A DNA stretch of 64,000 bases from Prorocentrum cordatum. Lineage: Eukaryota; Sar; Dinophyceae; Prorocentrales; Prorocentraceae. The notes beneath the pieces were generated by a model that worked only from the letters and a program-made list of their open reading frames with translations, made no database searches and was not told where the DNA came from. This document shows, piece by piece, positions 43,225 to 54,375 of the stretch. How positions within the stretch are numbered: position 1 is the first letter of the stretch; every line of letters begins with the position of its first letter. The translations under genes and the position numbers were made by a program. The stretch is from assembly GCA_963575745.1 (NCBI GenBank), contig CAUYUJ010019609.1:37563-101562 (forward strand). The letters are read 5' to 3'.

Positions 43225-45485
43225 CGCTGGGCCCGGGCGGGAGGGCCCGAACGGGCGGGGCGGCTCGGGTCGGGCGGGCGGGACATTCAAGTAGAATACA
43301 TCATCGAGTTGGCACGCGAGTACCCTAACGGGCGGGACGGGTCCGGCGGGCCGGCCGACCATAACGGGCGGACCCAAACGGGCGGGACGGGTCGGGTCGG
43401 GCGGGCGGAACATTCAAGTATAATGCATCATCGAGTTGGCACCGGGTACAATAAAGGCGGGTCGGGTCGGGTCGGGCGGACCCTAACGGGCGGGTCGGGA
43501 CGGGCGGGCGGGACATTAAAGCATGGTTCGTGTACGCTTGACACGCGTGAACCCTAACGGGCGGGTCGGGTCGGGTCGGGCGGGCGGGCCCTAACGGGCG
43601 GGTCGGGTCGGGCCGGGCGGGCCCTAGCGGTCGGGTCGGGTCGGGCGGGCGGGCGGAAATGTTCTATCCATAAAGATGAACACGAGTGGCACGCGAGCGT
43701 ACCCGAAAGGGCGGGAACGGGGTATTGGCGGGCGAGACCCGTAACGGGCGGGACGGGTCGGGTCGGGGCCGGCGGACCCTAACGGGCGGGGACGGGGCGG
43801 GTCAGGCGGCCGGACATTAAAGACATGATGCAACCATTCGAGTTGGCACGCGAGTTAACAGAACGGGCGGGACGGGTCGGGCGGGCGGGCGGGCCCTAAC
43901 GAGCGGGGCGAGTCGGGTCGGGTCGGGCGGACCCTAACGGGCGGGACGGGTCGGGTCGGGCGTGCGGGACATTAAAGTATGATGCACCATCGAATTGGCA
44001 CGCGAGTGCCCTAACGGGCTGGACGGGTCGGGCGGGCGGACCCTGACGGGCGGGGCGGTTCGGGTCGGGCGGGCGGGCCTAGTCGGGTCGGGCGGGCGGG
44101 ACAGTAAAATGCGATGCATCATCGAGTTGGCACGCGAGTATCCTCGCCAGACTTACACCCATAATCGGGCGGGCGGGCCTAGTCGGGTCGGGCGGGCGGG
44201 ACAGTAAAATGCGATGCATCATCGAGTTGGCACGCGAGTATCCTAACGGGCGGGACGGGTCCAGCGGGCGGGCGGACGGGTCGGGTCGGGCGGGCGGACC
44301 CTAACGGGCGGGACGGGTCGGGTCGGGCGTGCGGGACATTAAAGAATGATGCACCATCGAGTTGGCACGCGAGTACCCTAACGGGCTGGACGGGTCGGGC
44401 GGGCGGCGGACCCGACGCGGTCCGGGTCGGGTCGGGCGGGCGGAACCCTAACGGGCGCGGACAAAGTCGGGTCGGGATCGGGCGGGCGGGACATTAAAAG
44501 AAATGATGCGGGAATAAAAATGCATCATCAAAAATGGCACGCGAATGCGCTAACAGGCGGGACGGGCGGCGAGCGGGCGGACCCTAACGGGCAGGACGGG
44601 TCCGGCGGACTGGCGGACCCTGGCGGGCGGGACGGGTCGGGTCGGGCGGGCGGACCCTAACGGGCGGGACGGGTCGGGTCGGGCGGGCAGGACATTAAAG
44701 TATGATGCGCCATCGAGTTGGCACGCGAGTACCCTAACGGGCGGGACGGGTCGGGCGGGCGGACCCTAACGGGCGGGACGGGACGGGTCGGGCGGGCGGA
44801 CCCTGACGGGCGGGACGGGTCGGGTCGGGCGGGCGGCGGGACATTAAAAAATGATGCATTAATCGAGTTGGCACGCGAGTACCTGAACGGGCGGGGGGTA
44901 ACGGGCGGGCGGACGGACGGGTCGGGTCGGGTCGGGCGGGCGGGACATTAAAAAATGATGCATTATCGAGTTGGCACGCGAGTACCTGAACGGGCGGGAC
45001 GGGTCGGGCGGGCGGGCGGACGGGCGGGGCGGGCGGGCGGACCCTCACGGGCGGGACGGGTCGGGTCCCTCACGGGCGGGACGGGTCGGGTCGGGCGGGC
45101 GGGACATCAAATAATGATGCATCATCGAGTTGGCACCGGAGTACCCTAACAGGCGGGACGGGTCCGGCGGGCGGACCCTAACGGGCGGGTCGGGTCGGGT
45201 CGGGAGGACATTAAAGTATGATGCGCCATCGAACTGGCACGCGAGTACCCTAGCGGGCGGGACGGGTCCGGCGGCCCGGCGGACCCTGACGGGCGGGACG
45301 GGTCGGGTCGGGCGGGCGGACCCTAACGAGCGGTCCGGGTCGTGTCAGGCGGGCGGGACATTGAAGAATGATGCGCCATCGAGTTGGCACGCGAATACCC
45401 TAACGGGCGGGACGGGTCGGGCGGGCGGACCCTAACGGGCGGGACGGGTCGGGTCGGGTCGGGCAGGACGGGTCGGGTGGGTGGC
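43225..45485 (+). repeat. GGGCGGGACGGGTC satellite
   Basis: About 2.25 kb. A spaced core GACATTAAA-x-ATGATGCATCATCGAGTT followed by GGCACGCGAGTACCCTAACG recurs about 16 times (for example 43305, 43427, 43825, 43983, 44117, 44217, 44350, 44707, 44865, 44963, 45118, 45228, 45376). The cores are separated by variable numbers of GGGCGGGACGGGTCGGGTC / GGCGGACCCTAAC units. The core includes the palindrome ATGATGCATCAT. All open frames are Gly/Arg or Pro/Arg repeat products. Confidence 0.93.
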
Positions 45486-45664
45486 CGTCGATGATAGATG
45501 AGGGAGGAGAGGAAGGCGGGGCGGGGGTCGTAGCAGCAACGAGGGATGGGGGAGGGAGGGAGGGCAGAGAGGGATGGATGAGGAGGCGGAGGAAGAAGAG
45601 GAGCAGCAGCAGCAACAGCAGCAGCAGTGTAATGAGAGAGAGTAGCAGGAAGGAACCGCGTCTT
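45486..45664. other. GGA/GCA-rich spacer
   Basis: Contains AGGAGGCGGAGGAAGAAG and an AGCAGCAGCAACAGC run. No gene is recognised. Confidence 0.5.
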
Positions 45665-45930
45665 TTGAACCCGTCCTGTGAAACCGGTCCTGTGGAACCA
45701 GTCCTGTGGAACCGGGCTTGTGGAACCGGTTCTGTGGTACCGGTCCTGCGGAACCGGTCTTGTAGAACCGGTTATGTGGAACCGGTTCTGCGGAACCGGT
45801 CCTGTTGAACCGGTCTTTGTTGAACCGGTCCTTGTTGAACCGGTCGTCTGTTGAACCTGTCCCTGTTGAACCGGTCGTCTGTTGAACTGGTCCCTGTTGA
45901 ACCGGTCGTCTGTTGAACTGGTCTTCTTCC
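45665..45930 (+). repeat. GGTCCTGTGGAACCG minisatellite (15-bp period)
   Basis: About 17 units. Each carries ACCGGT, and later units are lengthened to 16-22 bp by GTCGTCTGTTGA. The period is a multiple of three, so pentapeptide-repeat frames arise in all readings. Confidence 0.92.
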
Positions 45931-47380
45931 GCCCGGAGCACTCCCTATGCTCCGAGCGTCGGCGCGCGGACCCCGTGGCCCCCTGGAGGGCGCCATGCCT
46001 GCGCCCCGCGCGCGCCCCGCGCGCGCGCCGGCCGCTTGGCTTGGTGCTTGGCTTGAGCCGGTCCTTGAGCCAGCTCAGCAGAAAAACTGCTGCTGTCAAC
46101 CACGGCTGTCGGGGTCGACCAGCTCACCAGAAAAACGCCCAGCGCCTTGAAAATTATCCTGACAGAAACTGCTCGGCCGCCCTGGGAAAGACTGCCCCGC
46201 CCGCATTTTCACGTAGCGCGACACCGAGCGGCGCCGAGTCTCCCACAAGGCCCTGTCCACCGCACGTTTGTGGGAAATGTGATCGGCAAACGAATCTGGG
46301 CCCAGCGCGGGGCGCCCGCCAGCACGCGCGCCCATTGGCTTCCTGACGGCTTCGTCGCGCCGACGACGTGCCCCCTCAAGGTGTACACCGCGTCCCTCGC
46401 CGGTCTGCGCTTGGTCTTGGCCGCGCGGCCCCCGCCCCAGCCCGGCCTCAGCGCATGATTGCCCACTGCCCAGTCGATGAGGGCGGCGAGGTGGTCGAGC
46501 AGGCCCGAACTTATAGCAAATTATCCCCCCCCACCCCGACCCCGACCCCGACGCCCAAGAAGACTCAGTCGAAACCTCAACATTGCGGCGCCTCCAAGGC
46601 ACAAGGTTCGTCCGCCAAGATCATCCAGTGGTCGGCCCCGCCCACACGCGCTAGCGGAACCCTCGCCTGGACAAGGTTGTCCGCGGGACCCAGCACCAGG
46701 ACTTGGCAGTGGTCCGATACAGGCGCGGGGACTGGCGGATGGACGCGCGACAACGCGCAGCCTCCAGGGCGGTCTCCAGAGCGCGGACTGCTGCGCGCTG
46801 TCGGCTGCGGGGGCGCGCGCAGAGAAGTGACCAGGAGCCACGACGTCTGACAGGCAAGAACTTCCTACGTGGAAAACTAATCCATCCAACGCGCGTGTCT
46901 AGTAGAACACCGAGTCGAACAGGGCAGCTCTGGCCCCACGTCTGCGCGGGCAAGACTCCGCAGACAGTCTGTCTCACGCACAGCGGGAAGGGCACACGCA
47001 AAGACGAGGCCGCACCTCACCATGATGTACTGAGTGTCGCAGCCTGGGCAAACGGAAAACGATGCAAGGCAGAATTTGCCCACGCCCGAGGAGCCAGTGG
47101 TTTCTGGTTCGCGAGGCGACCAGTCGCCCAGCACTCCAAGGCGCGCCAGAAGGCCGGCCAGCCGTGCATGTAGAGTCATGCCAAGTAGCACCACGTGGAC
47201 TGCAAAGGCAGCCCAAGGGCTCAGGCCAAGACTGGGGGCTTATTCGCTGCTTGCGCCCACGCTGCCTTCTCCCAGGCCTGCCAAGCTGACCGCACCACTT
47301 CGTGACGGTAGCGGCGCAAAGCTGCCCGCGCAACCAGGCCGCAACCGTCTCGCGTGAGCCTTGGTCGGCCTGCTCCCGGT
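45931..47380. other. Unassigned GC-rich DNA
   Basis: Many overlapping frames are open on both strands. On the minus strand, 46877-47194 contains CPGC and a spaced C that faintly resemble the terminal finger of a LINE. I do not call a gene. Confidence 0.4.
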
Positions 47381-48567
47381 ATGCGAGGCGTACCCGCTCC
47401 CAGTTTAATTACAAAACGGGGAGAACAGCTGCCATGGCGATCCTCGACAGCCCTCCTCCAGGAGACGTCGGCTGTCCAGTTGTAGACTTAAAGGTCCTGC
47501 TGGGGGTTCTTTTTGATTCACGCCTAACGTTTGGCCCATTGCTGAAGGCGACATTGGCCAGAGGGAGCGAGTTGTTCGAGTCCTTGTGTTTCGCAGGTGA
47601 GACAGGAGGCTTTGGGCTCCCAGTCCTGTGTGCACAGGTGCCGCTGCGTGTAGAGTCTGATTTGCTCTATCCTTCCCCCTTCCTTTTTCTCGCTTCCCGT
47701 GCTCGCTTTTCCTTTGATTACATGCAAGCGGGGTGGGCCCGCCGGTTGCTCGGTTGTGCTACTGGCCCGCCGCTCCCTGGCCCGGTTGTCATCGTGCAGT
47801 GTGGTTGGCACCTGCGCCTTGGCACCAAAATGGTCGAGCGAACTATCCTCGCGCGTGCGAGGCTCTTACTTTTACCTGGTGAACATCCTGGAGCTAAAAT
47901 TCTTCAGGAGAGCACGTGCTGTTCCTCATGGGCGTCAGCCGTGCGGGCACGGATGAATTCCGTGGACCCTCTCCTCCCTGACGTAGTTGAGTGGTCCCTC
48001 GCTGGGCAGCAAGCTTGTGCAACTGCTCGAACAGATCCAGCGGCTCGCCGGCTGCTGTTGCGCAGCTACAAATTTTACGTGGTCCAGCCCGCCCTGCTCA
48101 AGCTTGACCAGCTTGCGTTCCAGCAGGCAGCAGCTGCATCACTGCCAGTGTTCCGCCTGCCGTTCTCGGCGTGGCTGTCTGGGCCGCCTGGCCTCCAGTG
48201 GAATTTGTTGGACTTGGAGCTTGGCCCAGGCTCTTGGCTTCAATTTCGCTTGTGGGCAGTCGTGCGGATGTCGGGGTGCTGACCGCTCCAGGTCCTCGGG
48301 GCCCCACTCTGCGTCCCCACGCTGCCGCGGTGTGCGGGTTGCGGGGCGCTGGATGTTGACGTCTGGCACGCTCTTTTCGCTTGTCCCGCGGCGACAGGTC
48401 TTAGGTCCGCTATTTGGTCTCGCCTTTCTCTGCCCCTCCCTTCCTCGCCCGCCCTGGTCTCTCAGTTCCTTTCTCACCAATCCCGGCCACCGGCGGGACG
48501 CCGGGAGCACGTGCACTTTGTCGCCGCCGCAGTGCTACTGGCCGCCACTGGCGCCAATCACTTTTAA
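47381..48567 (+). pseudogene. 3' fragment of a second LINE ORF2 (post-RT region and CCHC finger)
   Basis: Frame 47302-48282 becomes LINE-like from about 47402 (QFNYKTGRTAAMAIL), followed by DLKVLLGVLFDSRLTFGPLL, the 'YLGV-LD--L' segment that follows the reverse transcriptase palm in LINEs. After a TGA at 48280-48282 the same frame continues PLQVLGAPLC and a C-x2-C-x8-H-x4-C finger (CAGC ... H ... C, 48331-48384). It ends at TAA 48565-48567. The palm, endonuclease and ORF1 are absent upstream, as expected for a 5'-truncated insertion. The segment differs from the corresponding region of the LINE at 34.66 kb, so it belongs to another lineage. Confidence 0.78.
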
Positions 48568-49680
48568 GGCATAGCCCTGATGTTGGGGGCCGCCTGCGCT
48601 CCTGCGGCGCGCCCGCTTGTATGGAGCATGGCCGGGGGGTTCGCCGGCCTTGGCCGGCGCCGTCGTGGCCTGCTCCGGGAGACTGACTGCTTGCCCTGCG
48701 TCCGTTGCTGGAAATACTTTGGTCGCCTTCCCCTCTGCCCCTCGTCGTCCCCTCCCCTTCCTCTGTCGATTGCTGATCGTGGCGGCGGGTCCTCCGTGGG
48801 ACGACGACGAGGGAAGTGTTGGGGCGGCCGCAAGAGCACCCAGAATGCGTTCTAGCCATGGTAAGCGCCTGCGGGGGGGGAGAGGGATGGAACGCCTCCT
48901 GTTTCGGCTGTGGGTGCTTCTGCTGAGGTGGAAACAGGTGGGTGTTTTTGGCTGTTGAGGTCCTGCCCCTCCCCTTGGTCCCTGGGGGCCTGCTGTCCCT
49001 GGGGGCTCCGGCTCAGCGTGTTGCCCCGCCCCCCGCTTGGCCCCGAAAAACTCCCACCTGTTTTGGCTTTGGGGGTCCCCGCCGGGGTGGGAACAGGTGG
49101 GTGTTTCAGATCGAGTTGCGCTGAGGCTCTTCCGCGTCTTGCCCCCTCATGTGATTGTTTGCAGTAAATTCCCATTTCCCACAGCTTATGTTTCATATGT
49201 GCTTGATTGTGCTTCACAGTCCTGATGCGGTCCTTTGCCTTGCTTGTGCTTCACAGTCGTGATGTGGTCTTTGTACGAATGATGTTTGCAGTATGTTTGC
49301 ACCCTTTTTGTCTTGTTCGCCGTGCTTGTTGTTTGTCATGCTCTCCTTTCCCCTTACTGGCCGCACGCGCGGGGCCAACACCCATGCGTCTCCCTGGGGA
49401 TGGGAGGGCCCGCCTCTCGCTCTCTGGAGGGCTGGTGCCCTCATCTGGGGGCGCTCATGAGAAGAGTGGTTCGGCGTGGGCTGCGCGCACGTTTCTTTCC
49501 ACGGGGGGCCCTACGAAGAGCGGTGAAAGACCGGACCCTGGACGGGGGCACCCTGCGGTCCATCTCGTCCGCCTCTCTCTCTCAGGGGACGCGCTGGGGC
49601 GCCGCGGGGGCCCGCGGGCCGGGCGCGCGGCGCGCGGCGCGCGCCGAGCGCCCGACCTGTGGCCGCTACTGCGGAGGCCT
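48568..49680. other. Unassigned DNA 3' of the second LINE
   Basis: 48925-48955 and 49075-49110 share GG(T)GGGAACAGGTGGGTGTTT-like sequence, and 49195-49262 has TGTGCTTCACAGTC twice. 49590-49670 is GCGC-rich. No gene is supportable. Confidence 0.45.
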
Positions 49681-49740
49681 CAAAAAAAAACAAAAACAAA
49701 AACAAAAAACAAAAAAAAACAAAAAAAAAAAAAAAACAAA

Positions 49741-49826
<86 letters not shown>
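49681..49826 (+). repeat. Poly-A tract (about 145 bp)
   Basis: AAAAACAAAAAC in the first 60 bases, then an uninterrupted A run of about 80. It yields poly-Lys or poly-Phe frames that are not genes. Confidence 0.98.
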
Positions 49827-50627
49827 ACGCCAGCGCACAGGAGCCACTCCCAAACCCAGCTTGCCGCAGCAGGGGGCCCTCCTCGTCGCCAGCCGCCCTG
49901 GCCAAGCATCGGAGCGTGGCCGGCCAGGACGGTGGGCCTCAAGATGTTTCCGAGCGCCGCGTCGAGACACGACGCGATCGCTCCCAAAGACTCGCTCCGA
50001 CGAGCACCCCCGCGACTGCTGGAAGACGGATGCTTCAAAAAAGGTGAGCGGGGCCAGAGACCAGATCTGCAGAACAGAGGACGCCACAGTGCGCAACCAA
50101 CCCCTCGGGTCTACAGGCTATTTCTGTGAGGCTCCGGGCGTCAAACCCAAACTTTCGAGATGTTGCGAAGCATACCTCCAGATTGGCCCTATCGTCGCCC
50201 ACTCAGCTGGCAAGGCGTCTGTCCACCTGAACTTTTTCCCGGAAAGAGCGTAGGCCTAGGGTTCTCTTTGAGATGGTCTTCCCCCCGGTTTTTACTTGAA
50301 GGGGGCCGGCTAATTTCTTCTGCTATAAATAACGAGGTCGACGGGGGCCGGCAAATAAAAATTGTGGGGACGACGGCCATATTTCGCCACCCCTCACGCA
50401 GATCGTTGCTCTTGGAATTTTACTGCCTTTAAGGAAACCTCATATATTTCACAGGTGAAATCCACTTTTTTCCGATATCGACTTTAAACGATAAAGAAAA
50501 AACTATGTAAACGCGCTCGCTCGATAAATAACGAGGTACCGCAGCCTCCACAACGGCGCCGGGAACGAAGTTTTGGATTCTTGAAGTTGCCTAACTTCGG
50601 AAATAGCAAAAATCGATTGTGTTTTTG
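49827..50627. other. Unassigned DNA
   Basis: 50303-50365 repeats GGGGGCCGGC with ATAAATAACGAGGT (also at 50522-50536). 50378-50412 is an inverted copy of the GATCTGCGTGAGGGGTGGCG word that is tandemly repeated downstream. Confidence 0.5.
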
Positions 50628-50935
50628 AACCCTGACCCCGCGGATCTGCGTGAGGGGTAGCGCCGAATTTCAGGCATGTGGCTAATCCCGTGTGTTTTTG
50701 CACCCTGACCCCGCGGATCTGCGTAAGGGGTGGCGCCGAATTTCAGAAATGTTGCAAACCCAACGTTTGTACTGCACCCTGACCCCGCGGATCTGCGTGA
50801 GGGGCGGCGCCGAATTTCCGAAATGTAGCAAACCCCATGTGTTTTTGGACCCTGACCCCGCCGACCTGCGTTAGGGGTGGCATCGACTTGCCGAAATGTG
50901 GCACGTCCCATGTGTTTTCGGACCTTGACTTCGCC
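50628..50935 (+). repeat. Tandem 72-77 bp repeat (CCCTGACCCCGCGGATCTGC)
   Basis: Units start at about 50631, 50703, 50780, 50852 and 50922. Each reads CCCTGACCCCGCGGATCTGC, then GTGAGGGG-GGCGCCGAATTTC, AGAAATGT and a TGTGTTTTTG spacer. Confidence 0.93.
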
Positions 50936-51165
50936 CAGGAGGGCCCAGGAGGCTCCAGGAGAGCCCAGGAAAGCCCAGGAAAGCCCAGGAAAGCCCAGGA
51001 GAGCTCAGGAGGGCCCAGGAACGCCGAGGAGGACCCAGGAAGCTCCAAGATGGACCAGAAGGGGCCCAAGGAGGGCCCAGGAGAAGCTCCAGGAGGCCCC
51101 AGGAGAGCCCAGGAAGGCCCAAAAGATCCAAGGAATACCCGGGAGGGCACAGGAGCCCTTACGAG
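50936..51165 (+). repeat. AGCCCAGGA minisatellite
   Basis: GAGAGCCCAGGAAAGCCCAGG units of 9-10 bp with GGCTCC and GATGG variants. Confidence 0.9.
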
Positions 51166-51179
51166 GGAGCGTGGCCCTG

Positions 51180-51725
51180 GGAACGCTGACGTAGCGTAAT
51201 TTACGAGGGATCGTGGCCCTGACAGCCCGGGTGTAGTGTAATTCAGAATTTGTTTGGGGTGTCGAGCAAAACGCTGGTTTTGCAGAGTTGGGGGTGTCTC
51301 GAGCGAAACGCTTGGTTCCAGAATTTGTTGCGGATGTCTCAAGCGAAACGTTGGTTTCGCAGAGCCGACCGCGACACAGAAAAGCGCTCCTCGCGCAGGA
51401 ATTCCGAGGATGTCTCGCGCGTGCCTTGTCCCGCGCGCATGAATTTTGATTTCTATTAGTTTTGACAGATTTCTCTAGCGAAGCGCTTGTTTTTCATAAT
51501 TTGTGGAGGATGTCTCGAGCGAAACGCTGGTTTTGCAAAATTTGGGGGTGTCTCGAGCGAGGGCCTCGTGGGGAGCCTCGTGGGGGTCTAAAATTCAGAG
51601 GATGTCTCAGGCGAAAAGCTTGTTTCCACGTCCCGCTCGCAAGAATTCCGAGGATGTCTCGCGCGTGCCGCGTCCCGCGCGCAGGAATTCGAGGGATGTT
51701 GGTCTCGAGCGAAACGCTTGTCCAG
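51180..51725 (+). repeat. GTCTCGAGCGAAACGCTTGG repeat
   Basis: About nine diverged copies of GATGTCTCGAGCGAAACGCT followed by GGTTTTGCAGAATTTG. In the second half these alternate with AATTCCGAGGATGTCTCGCG and GTGCC(G/T)(C/T)GTCCCGCGCGC. Confidence 0.85.
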
Positions 51726-52940
51726 GGGCACGTTCCGCAGCGCGTCCCCTTGGCACGTCCCGTCACTCCCCCTGGCACGTCGCCTGGCGCGTCCCTTGGG
51801 ACATTCCGCAGCGCGTCCTCCTGGCATCTCCCCTTTGTCGAGTGGTTCTGGGGTAACTGCCATCTGCCCAGGCAGCTCGAGCTTAAGACCCAGATCAGTT
51901 CGGTCAGGACTCGGACGCCAGGGAGGACTCGATCCACAACGCTATATGAGGAGCACAATCGCGGCATGGAACATCGCAGCTCAGCACGGCGTAGCACAGC
52001 ACAGCGCTCGGCACAGTACATCAAGATCGATACATTCAGCATTGCATTTGCCCGTCGCCCAATCAAGTGTCTTTGAAACGTTAGCACGCCTTACATTCCT
52101 CTATTCCTTTCCGGGTTCGTGGGTCGATCATGTTTTTGCCAGCCCTCCTCGTGGACCGTCTGCCTTACGCAAGGCCCAAGTGTGTACCCAACCCCAAAAG
52201 AAGTCCCAAGACTGAAGGAAGCAAAAACGAGCCCCCGCAAGATCCGGCCAGTGAGATAACCCTCAAAGGGTCCGCAAAACACCCCAAGACGCGCTCAGTC
52301 CAAAGAGCTGCCACAACATTCGCCAAGAACCCCGGCACACCAAGAAAACGACAATACCCAGTGTGGCCCCAACGAAAAACCAAACGTGCTGGAACCTGCA
52401 CGACAGCAAAATCACCGGTCACCCACGCAAGTCACCCGTGAGCGGGAAGCTCTGGCAGGCAAAGACAGCGCCAAGACGATTCACGCGCCGTGGCTACGAC
52501 AAGCAGAACCACATCCACGAGCACGACCAACAGCTCCACCACTGCGACTCCGACCAGCAGCAACGCGACGGCGGCCCTGGCGACCACAACCTGACGGGTT
52601 CTCAGAATGTCCTAGGGGGTCCTGGGACACGTTTGACTTACTTTAGATTTCCGCCCCCGGACCCTTTTTTATCAAATTATGCTATACTCACGCCCCCACC
52701 TGTTTGCGGCCCTCAGACCACGACCCCCGCGCCTATCACGCTGTCTCCGCGCCCCCGCGACCAGACCCCATTGTAACTCAGGCCACATTAGCCTTTCCCG
52801 GACTACTCCCTCGTAAAATACGCTACACCTGCGTCCCCAGAGCCACAACCCCTTGGAAATTACGCGTTCTTCGCGTCCAAAAACGCAGGAATCCTCAGCA
52901 AAATCTGCAACGTCGGCGCTTTCAAAGCCACAATCCTGCA
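51726..52940. other. Unassigned DNA
   Basis: 51726-51830 has GGCACGTCCC/GCGCGTCC words. 52520-52600 resembles 42560-42640. Otherwise there is no repeat, gene or RNA that I can support. Confidence 0.45.
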
Positions 52941-52943
52941 GAG

Positions 52944-53009
<66 letters not shown>
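52944..53009 (+). repeat. Poly-A tract (about 66 bp)
   Basis: Uninterrupted A run between TCCTGCAGAG and CGGCACAACGGG. CCAAG satellite begins immediately after. Confidence 0.98.
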
Positions 53010-53010
<1 letters not shown>

Positions 53011-53100
53011 GGCACAACGGGCTCCCGAGACGGCCCAAGAGTGCGTCAAGGCGCCCAAGATTGTCCCAAGACGGCCCCGAAGGCTCCCAATCCGAGCCTT
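53010..53100 (+). repeat. CCAAG-type satellite fragment
   Basis: GACGGCCCAAGAGTGCGTCA, GCGCCCAAGATTG and CCCAAGACGGCCCC. Confidence 0.8.
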
Positions 53101-53955
53101 ACGCAACCATCATATACAAGCGTGCCTTGGCTATGTGTCATTGCGTGCCCCACCTGGGGCCTCGCTAGGCGCCTCGATATCTCAAGTAACCACCGATCGG
53201 ACAACCGACGCTGCGTCACGACTGCGCCCGTAACCTACAACACAGCTTTTGCAAGGACGCCCCGATCCGAGAGAGCAGCCGGCGGCAGGGGGCCAAGCCC
53301 ATGCCGATTAACAAATAACAAGGGCGGGGGAGGTGGAACAAAAAATAGGCAAGGCTTGCTGGCGGCAGCGCCGGACAGGTCTGCACAAAGCCTGGTAAGC
53401 GTCAAACTAACGAGGCGAGCAAAGATAGGCTGAACAAGTAGAGGCGGCGGGAGGAGAAACAAAAAACAAACAAACAAACCAACCAACCAACCAAACAAAC
53501 AAAGAAACAGACAAACAAACCAGCAAAGAAACAAACACACAAAGAACACGCCCACGACACAAAAAACACGCCCACGACAAAGAAGACTACATCCGACAGG
53601 TCGCAGAAACAATCTGCTTGGCAACACCACTACGCCACTCTCGCGGGCAGGCAGGCACCAGAGACGGCGCGGCAAGGCAAGGCAGGGGCACTTTTGAATC
53701 GCGATGTTTAGCGCCAGCGGTGACCCTCACTGCGCGGGATGGACACAGAATCATGGCAGCGAGTTGCGTAGAGCCCACGCTTGACCATGGCTGGCACAAG
53801 ACGACAAAGGAAAGATCCGCCACCGTGCCTCTGGGCACGGTGGGCGTGTCCTCAGGTTGTTTGCCCAACAACCCCTGGAGCCTCAATCCTCAGTCCGGAG
53901 GAGTCTTTTGAGGGGTCTGGACCCCAAGTTGCGCCAAATATCCCGAGGTTTCCCG
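53101..53955. other. Unassigned DNA with an AAAC-rich tract
   Basis: 53455-53560 is AAACAAACAAACC/AACCAACC simple sequence. No gene is recognised in the rest. Confidence 0.5.
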
Positions 53956-54375
53956 CGTGCCCCCCACCCAAGACGGTCCAAGAGGGCCCCGAGTCGCTCC
54001 AAGACGGCCCAAGGAAGCCCCCAAGACGACCCCAAAGCAACCAAAGAGGCCTCCATGAGGGCCCCGAGACGGCCTAAGAGCGCCCCAAGACAGCCCAAGA
54101 GGCGCCCAAGACAGCCCAAGAGTGTCCCACGACGGCCCAAAAGGAGCCCAAGCGAGCGAGAGAACACAAACCAAAAATCCGAGCCTTGCGCCACAAGAGG
54201 CCCCCAGGAGGCCCTCAGAGGCGCCAAGGAGGCCCCAAGAAGTCCCCAAAAGGCCTCCAAGAGGCCCCAAGAGACCCCCAAGAGGCCCCAAGAGGCCCCA
54301 AAACGGCCCTCAAGAGGCCTCCAAACTGCCTCCCAGGGGTCCCCGAGAGGCCCCCCACGAGATCCCAACGAACAC
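53956..54375 (+). repeat. CCAAG-type satellite
   Basis: CCAAGACGGCCCAAGGAAGC, AAGAGGCCCCAAGAGG and similar. The reverse frame 53883-55034 (383 codons) runs through it and reads G-L-L-G-A-S series, a satellite artefact. Confidence 0.88.

Noticed and set aside
43225-45485. Regular islands as a CRISPR array
   Set aside because: Spacers are G-rich tandem repeats, not unique sequences.
38428-48282. UGA recoded as Trp, since two LINE reading frames are interrupted by TGA
   Set aside because: The first LINE also has a TAG and a frameshift, so decay explains all breaks, and dinoflagellate nuclei use the standard code.
49207-50253. 348-codon frame with a long poly-Lys segment
   Set aside because: It spans a poly-A tract; the same tract gives poly-Phe on the other strand.
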